Shown in pieces: positions 26,231 through 36,056 of a stretch of DNA of 64,000 bases; the first letter of the stretch is position 1; each line of letters starts with the position of its first letter. The notes below the pieces were generated by a model. That model saw only the letters and a program-made list of their open reading frames with translations, was not told the DNA's origin and did not search any database. The position numbers and the translations under genes are program-made. Source of the stretch: Tissierella sp. P1 (lineage in GTDB: Bacteria > Bacillota > Clostridia > Tissierellales > Tissierellaceae); the NCBI RefSeq assembly GCF_002266425.1, contig NZ_NPMN01000005.1, positions 113,661-177,660 on the forward strand. The letters run 5' to 3'.

Positions 26231-27766
26231 ATGATGAAAAGGGCATTAATCAGTGTTTTTTATAAAGAAGGTATTGTTGAATTTGCCTCAGAAATAGAGA
26301 AACTAGGCTGGGAAATAATATCGACTGGAGGAACCTATAGAATTTTAAAAGAAGCTGGAATAAAAGTAATGGAAGTTGAAGATGTAACTAATTTCCCCGA
26401 AATACTAGATGGAAGGGTAAAGACTTTAAACCCTTATATTCATGGCGGACTTTTGTACAGAAGAGATGATGATAATCATGTAAAAACAATTGAAGATATG
26501 AAAATAAATCCTATTGATATAGTAATTAATAATCTCTATCCTTTTGAAGAGACAATAAATAAATCAGGTGTAACTCACGAGGAGATCATTGAAAATATAG
26601 ATATTGGTGGTCCATCTATGATTAGAGCGGCAGCTAAAAACTATAAAGATGTAACAGTAATAGTAGATCCTTCCGATTATGAAATTGTACTAAGAGAGCT
26701 AAAGGAGAATAATGAAACTACCTTCAAAACAAGGCAATATTTAGCAAGAAAGGTTTTCAACTATACAGCTTATTATGACACATTAATATCAAATTATTTT
26801 AATGAAATAGAAGAGGTTATATTCCCAGAGAGATTAACTTTGGCCTATAAATCCAAGGAAGAGTTAAGGTATGGAGAAAATCCGCATCAAAGAGCAGCAT
26901 TTTACAGGGAAGTAGGGAAGAAAGAAGGAACTCTAGCAGGAGCAATACAGCTTCATGGAAAGGAACTTTCCTTCAACAATATTAATGATGGAAATGGTTG
27001 TATTGAAGCACTAAAAGAATTTGATGAACCTACTGTAGTGGCTGTAAAGCATGCTAATCCTTGTGGTATTGGAAGTGGAGAAGACATACTAGAAGCTTAT
27101 GAAAAAGCATATGAATGTGATAAGGTATCTATATTCGGAGGAATAATAGCAGCTAATAGAGAAATAAATGAGAAGGTTGCAGAAAAAATAAATGAAATTT
27201 TTATAGAAATAGTAATGGCTCCATCTTTCACTGAAAAAGCATTAGAAATACTCACTCAAAAGAAAAATATAAGAATCCTACAGATAAACAATATTACAGA
27301 CAGGGAATATAAAGAATTAGATATAAAGAAAGTATTAGGTGGACTACTAATACAAGATAAAGATAATATTTTATTAAATGAAGAATTAAAGGTAGTAACC
27401 AGGAATCAGCCTACTAAGGAAGAGATGGAAGATTTATTATTTGCTTGGAAAGCTGCAAAGAGTGTAAAATCCAACGGAGTAGTCATAGTTAAGGATAAAG
27501 CAACCATAGGTATTGGTCTTGGGGAAGTAAATAGGGTATGGGCAGTGCAGAATGCAATAGAAAGAGCAGGGGAAAAGGTCAAAGGAGCAGTCTTAGCATC
27601 TGATGGATTCTTTCCATTTAAAGACTCCATAGAATTATTAGCTAAGGCAGGAATTACAGCAATAATTCAACCGGGGGGTTCACTAAAGGATAATGAAGTA
27701 ATAGAAGAAGCAGATAAGAATGGTATTGCTATGATAATCACTGGTATAAGACATTTCAAACATTAA
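26231..27766 (+). CDS. purH: bifunctional AICAR formyltransferase / IMP cyclohydrolase
   Basis: 511 residues, beginning one base after the purN stop behind GAGGTGAG. The N-terminal IMP cyclohydrolase domain (about 1-190) has [26 protein letters not shown] and [15 protein letters not shown]. The C-terminal transformylase has [22 protein letters not shown] and [15 protein letters not shown]. It catalyses the last two steps to IMP, using 10-formyl-THF. Confidence 0.95.
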   Translation: MMKRALISVFYKEGIVEFASEIEKLGWEIISTGGTYRILKEAGIKVMEVEDVTNFPEILDGRVKTLNPYIHGGLLYRRDDDNHVKTIEDMKINPIDIVINNLYPFEETINKSGVTHEEIIENIDIGGPSMIRAAAKNYKDVTVIVDPSDYEIVLRELKENNETTFKTRQYLARKVFNYTAYYDTLISNYFNEIEEVIFPERLTLAYKSKEELRYGENPHQRAAFYREVGKKEGTLAGAIQLHGKELSFNNINDGNGCIEALKEFDEPTVVAVKHANPCGIGSGEDILEAYEKAYECDKVSIFGGIIAANREINEKVAEKINEIFIEIVMAPSFTEKALEILTQKKNIRILQINNITDREYKELDIKKVLGGLLIQDKDNILLNEELKVVTRNQPTKEEMEDLLFAWKAAKSVKSNGVVIVKDKATIGIGLGEVNRVWAVQNAIERAGEKVKGAVLASDGFFPFKDSIELLAKAGITAIIQPGGSLKDNEVIEEADKNGIAMIITGIRHFKH

Positions 27767-27784
27767 TGCCTAGGAGGTAAGAAA

Positions 27785-29050
27785 ATGAAAGTATTAGTTA
27801 TAGGCAGTGGTGGTAGAGAACATGCATTATGTTGGAAAATAGCTAAGAGTCAGAAAGTAAGTAAGATTTATTGTGCACCTGGAAATGGTGGAACTGCTGA
27901 TATAGCTGAAAATATAGCTATAAATGTTGATGAAATAGATAAGTTAGTTCAATTCGCTATGGAAAATCATATAGATTTAACTGTAGTAGGGCCGGAATTA
28001 CCCTTAGTACTAGGTATAGTAGATAAATTCCAAGAAAAAGGATTGAAAATTTTTGGAGTTAACAAGGAATGTGCTGAGCTTGAAGGTAGTAAGGATTTTT
28101 CTAAAGGATTTATGGAGAAATATAATATTTCTACTGCTAAATATAAGACATATACTAATTTAAATGAAGCAATAGAAGGACTTAGGGAATTCACTTATCC
28201 ATTAGTTATAAAGGCAGATGGACTATGTGCCGGGAAAGGTGTAGTTATTTGCCAGAGTGAAGATGAAGCAATGAATACATTAAAAGATATTTTAGGAGAA
28301 AAAGTATTTGGATCTGAGGGAGAAAAGGTTGTTATAGAAGAATTTTTAGATGGTATAGAAGCTTCTCTTCTTTGTATAGTTACTAAGGATAAAATAATTC
28401 CAATGGAATCTGCTAAAGACTATAAAAAAATATATGAGAACGATGAAGGACCAAATACAGGAGGAGTTGGTTGTTTCTCTCCTAGTCCGCTTTTTGATGA
28501 TGAGTTAAATAAAAAAATTGAAAAAAATATACTTAATAACATAAGAGTCGGATTAGATTCAGAAAAAATGGATTTTAGAGGAATATTATTTATTGGTCTG
28601 ATGATAGTAGGTGATGAGCCTAAGGTTTTAGAATTTAATGTAAGATTTGGTGATCCTGAAACAGAAGTATTAATCCCAAGGCTTGAATCAGATATAATAG
28701 ATATATTTCAAAATACAATAGATGGAACATTAGAAAAATCAGATTTAATATGGAAAGAGAAGGCTTGTGTTACTGTAGTCATTACATCTAAGGGGTATCC
28801 TAATGAATATGAAAAAGGATTTATAATTACTGGAGTAGATGAGCTAGATAAGGATATTATACTTTTTCATAATGGAACAAAGAAAATAGATAGAAGTTTA
28901 ATTACAAATGGAGGAAGAGTTTTATCTGTTACTAGTTTAGGACATACTATTGAAGAAGCTAGAAAAAAAATCTATTCAAATGTAGATAAAATTAAATTTA
29001 ATGGTATGAATTATAGGAAGGATATTGGGAAAACTACAATTGTCAATTAA
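27785..29050 (+). CDS. purD: phosphoribosylamine-glycine ligase
   Basis: 421 residues of ATP-grasp type. Motifs are LVIGSGGREHALCWKI, TVVGPELPLVLGIVD, KADGLCAGKGVVIC, IEEFLDGIEASLLC, GPNTGGVGCFSP and EFNVRFGDPETEV. It ligates glycine to phosphoribosylamine, the labile product of PurF. A clear AGGAGG site lies upstream and a terminator follows, so it ends the operon. Confidence 0.95.
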   Translation: MKVLVIGSGGREHALCWKIAKSQKVSKIYCAPGNGGTADIAENIAINVDEIDKLVQFAMENHIDLTVVGPELPLVLGIVDKFQEKGLKIFGVNKECAELEGSKDFSKGFMEKYNISTAKYKTYTNLNEAIEGLREFTYPLVIKADGLCAGKGVVICQSEDEAMNTLKDILGEKVFGSEGEKVVIEEFLDGIEASLLCIVTKDKIIPMESAKDYKKIYENDEGPNTGGVGCFSPSPLFDDELNKKIEKNILNNIRVGLDSEKMDFRGILFIGLMIVGDEPKVLEFNVRFGDPETEVLIPRLESDIIDIFQNTIDGTLEKSDLIWKEKACVTVVITSKGYPNEYEKGFIITGVDELDKDIILFHNGTKKIDRSLITNGGRVLSVTSLGHTIEEARKKIYSNVDKIKFNGMNYRKDIGKTTIVN

Positions 29051-29061
29051 TTAACTCATAG

Positions 29062-29086
29062 AGCAGGATAAAACCTGCTTTTTTTG
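29062..29086 (+). terminator. Rho-independent terminator of the pur operon
   Basis: AGCAGG, 6-base loop, CCTGCT, then T7. Confidence 0.9.
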
Positions 29087-29295
29087 TTGAAAAAGATTTC
29101 CAAAATCTTATTGTTCTGTTATAATACTATATAGTAATTGTAGTTTAAGTATTCATTAGTAATAGGCTAAAAAATTAGAAAATTGGAATAAAAGTGATTG
29201 ACCATATTAAAAAGGGTATATATTAATTCGGGTATAATTTACTTAGGTAATTTAAATAATAGTTAGTACAAAAATAAACACAAGGAGGATTAAGT

Positions 29296-30966
29296 ATGAA
29301 AACAGATGTTCAAATTGCTCAAGAGGCAACAATGTTACCTATATCTGAGGTAGCAGCGAAGTTAGGGATAGACGAAGAAAAACTTATACATTATGGAAAG
29401 TATAAGGCAAAGGTATCTTTAGGACTTTTAGAGGAATTAAAAGACAAGCCAGACGGAAAACTAGTTTTAGTTACAGCAATTAATCCTACTCCAGCAGGCG
29501 AAGGTAAGACTACTACAAATATAGGTCTTTCAATGGGATTAAATAAAATAGGTAAAACTGCAATAACAGCACTTAGAGAACCTTCACTTGGACCTAGCTT
29601 TGGAGTTAAAGGCGGTGCTGCTGGTGGTGGATATTCTCAAGTAGTACCTATGGAAGATATCAATCTTCATTTTACAGGTGACTTCCACGCAATAACTACA
29701 GCTCACAATTTAATTTCAGCTTTATTAGATAACCACATTCATCAAGGAAACGTATTAAACATTGACCCAAGAAGAGTAGTTTGGAAAAGAGTTCTTGATA
29801 TGAATGACAGAGCATTAAGAGATATTGTAATCGGATTAGGCGGAAAACCAAATGGAATGCCAAGAGAAGATGGATTTGATATAACAGTTGCTTCAGAGAT
29901 AATGGCAATCTTCTGTTTATCAAAAGACTTAGAAGACTTCAAGGCTAGAGTTGGAGAAATTATCGTAGCATATAAATATGACGGAAGTCCAGTATTTGCA
30001 AAAGACTTACAAGCTCAAGGTGCTGTAGCATTACTTATGAAAGATGCAGTTAATCCTAACCTTGTTCAAACATTAGAAAACACACCAGCATTAATTCATG
30101 GTGGACCATTTGCAAATATAGCTCATGGATGTAACTCAATGTTAGCTACAAAATTAGCTTTAAAAATGGCAGAATACACAGTAACAGAAGCAGGCTTTGG
30201 TGCAGACTTAGGTGCAGAAAAATTCTTCGATATCAAATGTAGATTCGGTGGATTAAAACCAGATGCTGCCGTTATAGTAGCTACAGTAAGAGCGTTAAAA
30301 TACAATGGTGGAGTTAAGAAAGATGAACTAGGTAATGAGAACTTAGAAGCATTAGCTAAAGGGTTTGAAAACTTAGAGAAACATATAGAAAATATCAATA
30401 AATTTGGAGTACCAGCGGTAGTAGCTATTAACAAATTCCCAACAGACACAGAAGCTGAGCTTAACTATGTACTTGAAAGATGTAAATCATTAGGTGCAGA
30501 AGCTGTTCTTTCAGAAGTTTGGGGTAAAGGTGGCGAAGGCGGAGTAGCAATGGCTGAAGCTGTAGTAAGAGTATGTGAAACAAAAGAGTCTAACTTTAAA
30601 CCTTTATATGATGTAGAAGATTCAATCAAGACTAAGATTGAAAAGATAGCTAAGGAAGTTTATGGTGCAGATGGAGTTGACTTCACTAAGGCTTGCGAGA
30701 AAACAATAGCTAATATAGAAAAATTAGGATTTGACAAGATGCCAATCTGTATGGCAAAAACTCAATATTCACTTTCAGATGACCCGACTTTACTTGGCAG
30801 ACCTAGAGGATTTAGCATTACTGTTAGAGACATAAAAGTATCTAGAGGTGCTGGTTTCTTAGTAGCCCTAACAGGAGAAATTATGACAATGCCAGGATTA
30901 CCAAAAGTTCCAGCTGCAAATAATATTGATATATTACCAAGTGGAGAAATAGTAGGATTGTTCTAG
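29296..30966 (+). CDS. fhs: formate-tetrahydrofolate ligase
   Basis: 556 residues, full length. It has the P-loop-like [35 protein letters not shown] split around 105-130, [12 protein letters not shown] and the C-terminal [15 protein letters not shown]. It makes 10-formyl-THF from formate and ATP. That feeds purN and purH just upstream and, in acetogenic or amino-acid-fermenting anaerobes, one-carbon metabolism. A TATAAT at 29233 is a candidate -10. GGAGG site present. Codon use looks like a highly expressed gene. Confidence 0.96.
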   Translation: MKTDVQIAQEATMLPISEVAAKLGIDEEKLIHYGKYKAKVSLGLLEELKDKPDGKLVLVTAINPTPAGEGKTTTNIGLSMGLNKIGKTAITALREPSLGPSFGVKGGAAGGGYSQVVPMEDINLHFTGDFHAITTAHNLISALLDNHIHQGNVLNIDPRRVVWKRVLDMNDRALRDIVIGLGGKPNGMPREDGFDITVASEIMAIFCLSKDLEDFKARVGEIIVAYKYDGSPVFAKDLQAQGAVALLMKDAVNPNLVQTLENTPALIHGGPFANIAHGCNSMLATKLALKMAEYTVTEAGFGADLGAEKFFDIKCRFGGLKPDAAVIVATVRALKYNGGVKKDELGNENLEALAKGFENLEKHIENINKFGVPAVVAINKFPTDTEAELNYVLERCKSLGAEAVLSEVWGKGGEGGVAMAEAVVRVCETKESNFKPLYDVEDSIKTKIEKIAKEVYGADGVDFTKACEKTIANIEKLGFDKMPICMAKTQYSLSDDPTLLGRPRGFSITVRDIKVSRGAGFLVALTGEIMTMPGLPKVPAANNIDILPSGEIVGLF

Positions 30967-30971
30967 ATAAT

Positions 30972-30992
30972 GGCTGGGCAAAGTCCCAGCTA
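30972..30992 (+). terminator. possible terminator after fhs
   Basis: GGCTGGG and TCCCAGCT pair around a 5-base loop. The following tract (ATTATTATT) is poor in consecutive T, so termination may be weak and allow read-through to yerC. Confidence 0.5.
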
Positions 30993-31054
30993 TTATTATC
31001 ACTTTACACTTGAATACGTTAGTATGAAACTATAATTTATTAGGAGGGCAGGAT

Positions 31055-31357
31055 ATGGAATTTAATTCAAAGATAAAATCCAATCAGGTAGATGGATTTT
31101 TTGAAGCGATTTTACTTTTAGAAAATATGGAAGAGTGTTATAGGTTTTTTGAAGACATATGCACTATAAAGGAGATTCAAGCAATAGCACAAAGGCTCGA
31201 GGTTGCGAAATTACTTAAAGCTAATAAAACTTACAATGAAATAGAAGCTGAGACAGGTGCTAGTACTGCAACGATAAGTAGAATAAATAGGGCTTTGAAC
31301 TATGGTTCAGAAGGATACAATATTGTATTAAAAAAATTAGGCATAATAGAAGAATAA
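31055..31357 (+). CDS. YerC/YecD family TrpR-related regulator
   Basis: 100 residues forming one TrpR-like helix-turn-helix: QAIAQRLEVAKLLKANKTYNEI followed by TGASTATISRINRALNYG, the diagnostic turn of the YerC/YecD group. It probably binds DNA as a dimer. Targets are unknown; in Bacilli the gene is linked with pcrA and ligA, which here lie 21 kb away. AGGAGG site is present. Confidence 0.88.
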   Translation: MEFNSKIKSNQVDGFFEAILLLENMEECYRFFEDICTIKEIQAIAQRLEVAKLLKANKTYNEIEAETGASTATISRINRALNYGSEGYNIVLKKLGIIEE

Positions 31358-31380
31358 GAAAAGCCTCTAAGGAAACGTTA

Positions 31381-31506
31381 GAAACTTTTCTTGGCCACTG
31401 CATAAGCGACTTGCATGAAATCAAAGATTTCGATAATTTGCTTAAAACTCAATTAGGTCAAGTTCTTGATATTAGGTATTAAAGCAGAACTTTCCTATTG
31501 GTTATA
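31381..31506 (-). repeat. dispersed ~130-bp repeat, copy A (inverted)
   Basis: The reverse complement reads AATAGGAAAGTTCTGC…ATCAAGAACTTGACC…GAGTTTTAAGCAAATT…GATTTCATGCAAGTCGC…GTGGCCAAGAAAAG and matches 50382-50510 along its whole length at roughly 80%. A shorter copy lies at 62879-62937. All copies are intergenic and no peptide is conserved, so it is a non-coding or relic mobile sequence. Confidence 0.75.
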
Positions 31507-31512
31507 AGAAAC

Positions 31513-31538
31513 AGGGACTAAGAGTCCCTTATTCCTTT
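31513..31538 (+). terminator. Rho-independent terminator
   Basis: AGGGAC, 5-base loop, GTCCCTT, then ATTCCTTTT. It separates the yerC region from the HD-GYP gene. Confidence 0.65.
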
Positions 31539-31597
31539 TAGAGTGTAAAAATAAATTAGATCAATAGTAATATATAATCTCAGTGGAGGTGTGTATA

Positions 31598-32632
31598 TTG
31601 GGGAAACTCATTAATATTGATAAATTAGAAATAGGAATGCTCTTGGACAAGGACGTAGTAGATATAAAAACAGGTGCAGTATTGATACCAGAGAACACCG
31701 CTATAACAAAGGCTTTCATTGATAAACTAAATATTCATGGAATACATTTTGTATTTGTTAGAGAGGAAGAAATACCTGAAGGAATTCGCAATGATGGATT
31801 TGCTAGAGAATATTCCAAGGTAGAAAATAGACTGGATAATATATTCAATGAGATTAAAGAGGGTAAAAAATTAAAATCAGATAAGGTAATTTCTGAGATG
31901 AATAGCTTTGTTAAGGAAATAGCCTCAGAAAGAGATATACTTACTCAGATGAGATTGCTTCGAAAGACAGATGACTATACATTTAATCATAGTTTAGGTG
32001 TAAGCATATTAGCTATAACTTTGGGAAAATGGCTAAATTATCCTCAAGATAAAATTATGGATTTATCTATAGTTGGGCTTTTTCATGACATTGGAAAGTT
32101 GAAGATCTCGGATGAAATATTGAAGAAACCGGGTATATTGAGTGCAGAAGAGTATGAAGAAATGAAAAAACATCCTCTTTATAGTTATGAAATGCTATTA
32201 GAAACTAACAGATTTAATGAAGATATTTTACAGGGTATATTGCAGCATCACGAAAAAATCAATGGGACAGGCTATCCTTATGGTGCTAAAGGAGATAGTA
32301 TACATGAATATGCAAAAATAATGGCTGTATGCGATATATATCATGCTATTACATCTAATAGAGTGTATAAAGATAAGGATTCGCCACTACGAGCCGCAGA
32401 TTACCTTAGACGTGAAAGTTTCACCTCATTAGACCCTAATATTACTCAAGTCTTTTTAAAGAATATATCTAGATTTTATGTTGGAAATAAGGTCTTACTA
32501 AGTGATGGTTCAACAGGAATAATAGTCTATATACACCCTCAAAATGAAACTAAGCCTATAGTGCAGGTAGGTAATAAATTTATAGATTTTCTTCAGCCAC
32601 AAGATACTGAGATACTAGATATTATAATATAA
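31598..32632 (+). CDS. HD-GYP domain protein (c-di-GMP phosphodiesterase type)
   Basis: 344 residues from TTG 31598, which is well spaced from GGAGGTG. The N-terminal ~115 residues resemble the DUF3391-like region common to this group. The catalytic domain has NHSLGVSILAI, FHDIGKLKIS, HHEKINGTGYP (the GYP motif) and IMAVCDIYHAITSNRVYK. The family hydrolyses cyclic di-GMP and related dinucleotides. Genes for a hemerythrin-like protein and CheX follow, so a role in motility or taxis signalling is likely. Confidence 0.9.
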   Translation: MGKLINIDKLEIGMLLDKDVVDIKTGAVLIPENTAITKAFIDKLNIHGIHFVFVREEEIPEGIRNDGFAREYSKVENRLDNIFNEIKEGKKLKSDKVISEMNSFVKEIASERDILTQMRLLRKTDDYTFNHSLGVSILAITLGKWLNYPQDKIMDLSIVGLFHDIGKLKISDEILKKPGILSAEEYEEMKKHPLYSYEMLLETNRFNEDILQGILQHHEKINGTGYPYGAKGDSIHEYAKIMAVCDIYHAITSNRVYKDKDSPLRAADYLRRESFTSLDPNITQVFLKNISRFYVGNKVLLSDGSTGIIVYIHPQNETKPIVQVGNKFIDFLQPQDTEILDIII

Positions 32633-32766
32633 TATTTAAGAGCATGAGCCACATCAAAGCTATTGATTTTTAACATTAAGTGTAAGCTATTGTTGTAATA
32701 TATCAAATTATGGGGTATATAATTAAATATTATAATTATTATGAAGTTAGAAAGTAGGGATTAAAA

Positions 32767-33189
32767 ATGATGTGGAAAGATAAATATAAAGTTGGTGTAG
32801 AATTAATTGATGAGCAGCACAAAGAACTCTTTAAACGTTTATCAGAATTTATACAAATTGTTCAAAGTAAAAGTGATTGGAATGAAAGATTAGATAAGGT
32901 AAAAGAAACAATGGAATTTATGCAAGAATACGTAATATTCCATTTTGATGATGAAGAAGCGTATCAAGAAAAAATTAATTATCCAGATATTGAAATACAT
33001 AAAGAAGCACATAGAAAATTTAAAGAAGTAATCAATGATTATGTTAAAATCTTTGAACAAGGAGGATTTACTGAGGAAAAAATACAAGAATTCAGTGCTA
33101 AACTTATGACATGGCTAATCATGCATGTGGGAAAAATGGATCAAAAAATTGGAGAATATGCAAATGAAAAAGGAGGACAAGCACAATGA
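32767..33189 (+). CDS. bacteriohemerythrin
   Basis: 140 residues. The diiron ligands of bacterial hemerythrins are present: H in DEQHKELF, H and E in VIFHFDDEEAY, H in IEIHKEAHRKF (two His) and H and D in LIMHVGKMDQKI. It binds O2 reversibly and in anaerobes is used for O2 sensing or scavenging. Its end overlaps the CheX start by 4 bases, which suggests a linked role in aerotaxis. Confidence 0.92.
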   Translation: MMWKDKYKVGVELIDEQHKELFKRLSEFIQIVQSKSDWNERLDKVKETMEFMQEYVIFHFDDEEAYQEKINYPDIEIHKEAHRKFKEVINDYVKIFEQGGFTEEKIQEFSAKLMTWLIMHVGKMDQKIGEYANEKGGQAQ

Positions 33190-33647
33190 AGGCAGAATAC
33201 TTAAACTCCTTTTATAAGGCAACTCAGGATGTATTTAGATTAATGCTTGACACAGATGTAGAGAAGGGACAGTTAAAGGCTATAGAGGGCATGGTTTGCA
33301 GCAAAGATGCCAATGTTATTCTTGGAGTCACAGGAGATTTGAAAGGCACGATTCTTTTTAGTTTTACTAGTGATATGACTTTAGAGATGGTTAGAATAAT
33401 GTCAGGAATGGAAATGCATGAAATAGACAACTTTGTATCTTCAGCTTTGGGTGAAGTTGCAAATATTATTGGAGGCAATGCAGTAACAAATTTAACTGAA
33501 TATAATTACATATGTGATATTGCTCCACCACAAATAATCATAGGCGAATATAAGTCTATTTCTATGGCAAATAAATTAGCACTTCTTCTACCATTAAAAA
33601 CCCATATTGGTGAATTTGATATTAATGTGTTTTTAGCAGAAAATTAA
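33186..33647 (+). CDS. cheX: CheX-like chemotaxis phosphatase
   Basis: 153 residues. The active motif ExxN is seen in SALGEVANIIGGNA. The opening AEYLNSFYKATQDVF and the KGTILFSF segment fit CheX, which dephosphorylates CheY-P as a dimer. It is translationally coupled to the hemerythrin gene behind AAAGGAGGACAAGC. No other che genes are in the window. Confidence 0.88.
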   Translation: MKAEYLNSFYKATQDVFRLMLDTDVEKGQLKAIEGMVCSKDANVILGVTGDLKGTILFSFTSDMTLEMVRIMSGMEMHEIDNFVSSALGEVANIIGGNAVTNLTEYNYICDIAPPQIIIGEYKSISMANKLALLLPLKTHIGEFDINVFLAEN

Positions 33648-33700
33648 AGATAATATGAAAATAGCTAAGATTATAATCTTAGCTATTTTCTATTATCTTT
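33646..33700. terminator. long bidirectional terminator between convergent genes
   Basis: GAAAATAGCTAAGATT pairs with AATCTTAGCTATTTTC around a short loop, and the outer AAAGATAATA/ATTATCTTT extends the stem. It serves cheX on the plus strand and the phosphodiesterase gene on the minus strand. Confidence 0.85.
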
Positions 33701-34529
33701 AATTCAAAGGATTATCTGGTAAAAAATTTTCAAAAATAAACAAATCAAAATACTTAAGATAATTGTCTAATTCTATTTTTGAAGGAATAGTATAAGCAAT
33801 AGTGGTGACTTTATAAAGTCTTTTACACAAAATAAAAGATAAGTTATCATGATATTTGTAGTTATATGAAATAAAGTGAGGCCTGGTAATAAAGTTAAAC
33901 ATTAAGTTCTGTAATAAAAAAGAAAATATTTTACTTTGTTTAATTTCGCTCTTTAAATAATTTGTAGAAAGCTGTCCTCTAACAACCTGCGGTCTATTTT
34001 TTTTATACCAAAGTACAGCTAAAGGATTGAAAGATTCCACACAATATGCCCCACTGTAATTATCTAAATAAGATGCAACTATACTACAAATTGAAAGATA
34101 ATTAAATCTGGATTTTATTTCCACTATTAGAGGTACTTGTCCATTAACCAAATCAATTACTTCCTTTAAATGAGGAATCTTTTCCTTTGAATCAAATAAG
34201 GTAAGTCCTCTTAATTCTTGAAAAGTCAATTCATTTACATTTTTATCTATGCCACAGACTCTTTTTAAATTAAAATCATGAAATACAACTGGAACACGAT
34301 CTTTTGATAACTGTATATCAAACTCAATTCCAAATCCATGATTTATTGCCAGCTGAAATGCAGCCATAGAATTTTCAGGTGCAATAAACTTTTCTTTATG
34401 AAAGCCTCTATGAGCATAATATCTTTTATAAAATAAGCTTAAGTCAGGTCTATTTAGTGTTTCTGGCATAATAGCAAGAAGGTAAAGAATAATTACCATT
34501 AAAATGATACCAAGAATATAGAAAAACAT
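33699..34529 (-). CDS. membrane-anchored glycerophosphodiester phosphodiesterase
   Basis: 276 residues. An N-terminal membrane segment (about 2-20) precedes a GDPD TIM barrel with the catalytic AHRGFHKEKFIAPENSMAAF, the EFDIQLSKDRVPVVFHDFNL motif carrying the metal-binding E and D and the catalytic His, and LIVEIKSR. It hydrolyses glycerophosphodiesters such as deacylated phospholipids outside the membrane or at its face. It is transcribed with the MFS gene, 18 bp apart. Confidence 0.9.
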   Translation of the reverse strand: MFFYILGIILMVIILYLLAIMPETLNRPDLSLFYKRYYAHRGFHKEKFIAPENSMAAFQLAINHGFGIEFDIQLSKDRVPVVFHDFNLKRVCGIDKNVNELTFQELRGLTLFDSKEKIPHLKEVIDLVNGQVPLIVEIKSRFNYLSICSIVASYLDNYSGAYCVESFNPLAVLWYKKNRPQVVRGQLSTNYLKSEIKQSKIFSFLLQNLMFNFITRPHFISYNYKYHDNLSFILCKRLYKVTTIAYTIPSKIELDNYLKYFDLFIFENFLPDNPLN

Positions 34530-34547
34530 TAAATAACCTCCTATAAA

Positions 34548-35831
34548 CTAATCTTCTACATCAAAATGTTCCAATGTGCTTTTTCTCTTTGGTGGCTTAG
34601 AATCACCATGACGAACCATCAACATTGTGCCCAAGGATAACAAAGAAAATACAAATGAATAAGGGAATAGTGTCCTATAAGAGATATTTTCTAATAGAAA
34701 TCCAGATAATATTGGAGTAAAAACCTGTGCAGACATAGAGAATATATAATATAAGCCAGTATATTTTCCTACATCAGCACTACGAGCCATCTCCACAACC
34801 ATTGGATATGAATTCACATTAATAGCCGCCCATCCAATACCTGTAAATGCAAATACCACATTGATTAAGGGAGAGTAAGTCTTAAACCAAAATCCAAAGA
34901 AATAAGAAATACTCATCATTACAATACCACCAATAATAGTTTTCTTTCTACCTATATTACTAGATATGATTCCTATAGGGATATAAGATAGAATTGCAGC
35001 ACCTGTTGCAACCATAAGGGCATTTGCGAAACCACCACCTTGTAAGTCCCAAACCGTTATTGCATATCTAGAAAAAGCTGTAGTGACAGCATTATATGCT
35101 GTAAACCATAAAAATATTGATGCAAATATAAAATTTAGGCTTCGCCTTACATTTTTATCCATAGTTATGCTTTCATTTAGATTATCTAAATTGGATTCTT
35201 CATCTTCAGTACAATCAGTACTTGATACTTCTTTAGCTAATTTATTCTCTCTAATGGTAATTACAAGAATACCAACTGCAACTACCATTAGAATAGCAAC
35301 GGATAAAAAGATATTTGTATAATTAGGTGAAGATTCTTTTGGAATCAATATACTAATCATTGCAAGAGTAAAAATGGCTCCTACTGCACCCATGAGATTA
35401 ATTATGGAATTTGCCTTACTTCTAAGAGGCTTAGGTGTGATGTCAGGCATTAGAGCAACTGCAGGTGAACGATAGATACTCATAGAAAGAAGTACCACAC
35501 CTAAAGATATAAAAAACAATATGAAATTTTGATTATTATCTGCAATAGGAATCATCATCATAGAGATAACTGCTATGACTGTACCTATAACGATAAAAGG
35601 AGTTCTTCTTCCAAATCTAGTCCTTATTCTATCGGATAAAGCACCGAAAATAGGAAGTAAAAATAAAGCTAAGATATTGTCAACAGCCATTATGGTGCCT
35701 GTCATAGTTTCCCCAACTTTAAAGGTGTTTTGTAAAATAAGTGGTATAATATTATCATATAATTGCCAAAATGCAGAAATAGATAAAAATGCTAGTCCTA
35801 CAAAAAAGGTCCGTTTGTAATTTAACTTCAT
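34548..35831 (-). CDS. MFS transporter (SLC45/GPH-like)
   Basis: 427 residues with twelve predicted membrane segments and a charged central loop (about 195-225, rich in E, D and N). The loop-2 motif GALSDRIRTRFGRRTPFIVIG is typical of sugar or glycoside:cation symporters of this branch. Its downstream partner is a glycerophosphodiesterase, so uptake of a released polyol or sugar is conceivable but not shown. The start ATG follows AAGGAGGA on the minus strand. Confidence 0.85.
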   Translation of the reverse strand: MKLNYKRTFFVGLAFLSISAFWQLYDNIIPLILQNTFKVGETMTGTIMAVDNILALFLLPIFGALSDRIRTRFGRRTPFIVIGTVIAVISMMMIPIADNNQNFILFFISLGVVLLSMSIYRSPAVALMPDITPKPLRSKANSIINLMGAVGAIFTLAMISILIPKESSPNYTNIFLSVAILMVVAVGILVITIRENKLAKEVSSTDCTEDEESNLDNLNESITMDKNVRRSLNFIFASIFLWFTAYNAVTTAFSRYAITVWDLQGGGFANALMVATGAAILSYIPIGIISSNIGRKKTIIGGIVMMSISYFFGFWFKTYSPLINVVFAFTGIGWAAINVNSYPMVVEMARSADVGKYTGLYYIFSMSAQVFTPILSGFLLENISYRTLFPYSFVFSLLSLGTMLMVRHGDSKPPKRKSTLEHFDVED

Positions 35832-35981
35832 AAAGTTCCTCCTTAAATCTTTAAATTTACTCTTATTATAGCATTGGAAATGGACATAAACAATGAATAT
35901 TATTATATTTGCTTTAGTGGAAAGTTAGGATTAAACTGTGGGGTGAGATTTAATTGTTACTAATTTATAATAATTAAAAGA

Positions 35982-36026
35982 TTTGCGTAAATTACTCATG
36001 AAATAAGATTTTAATAGAGATATAAT
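35982..36026 (+). promoter_or_regulatory. lanthipeptide regulon promoter 1 (lanM)
   Basis: The dyad arms are TTTGCGTAA and TCATGAAAT with spacer ATTAC (35982-36004). The -10 TATAAT starts at 36021, exactly 39 bp from the dyad start, the same distance as at 41560 and 46045. No good -35 exists, consistent with an activator bound near -40. Confidence 0.8.
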
Positions 36027-36056
36027 ATAAAATATTATTCATTCTAGGGGGTAAGA

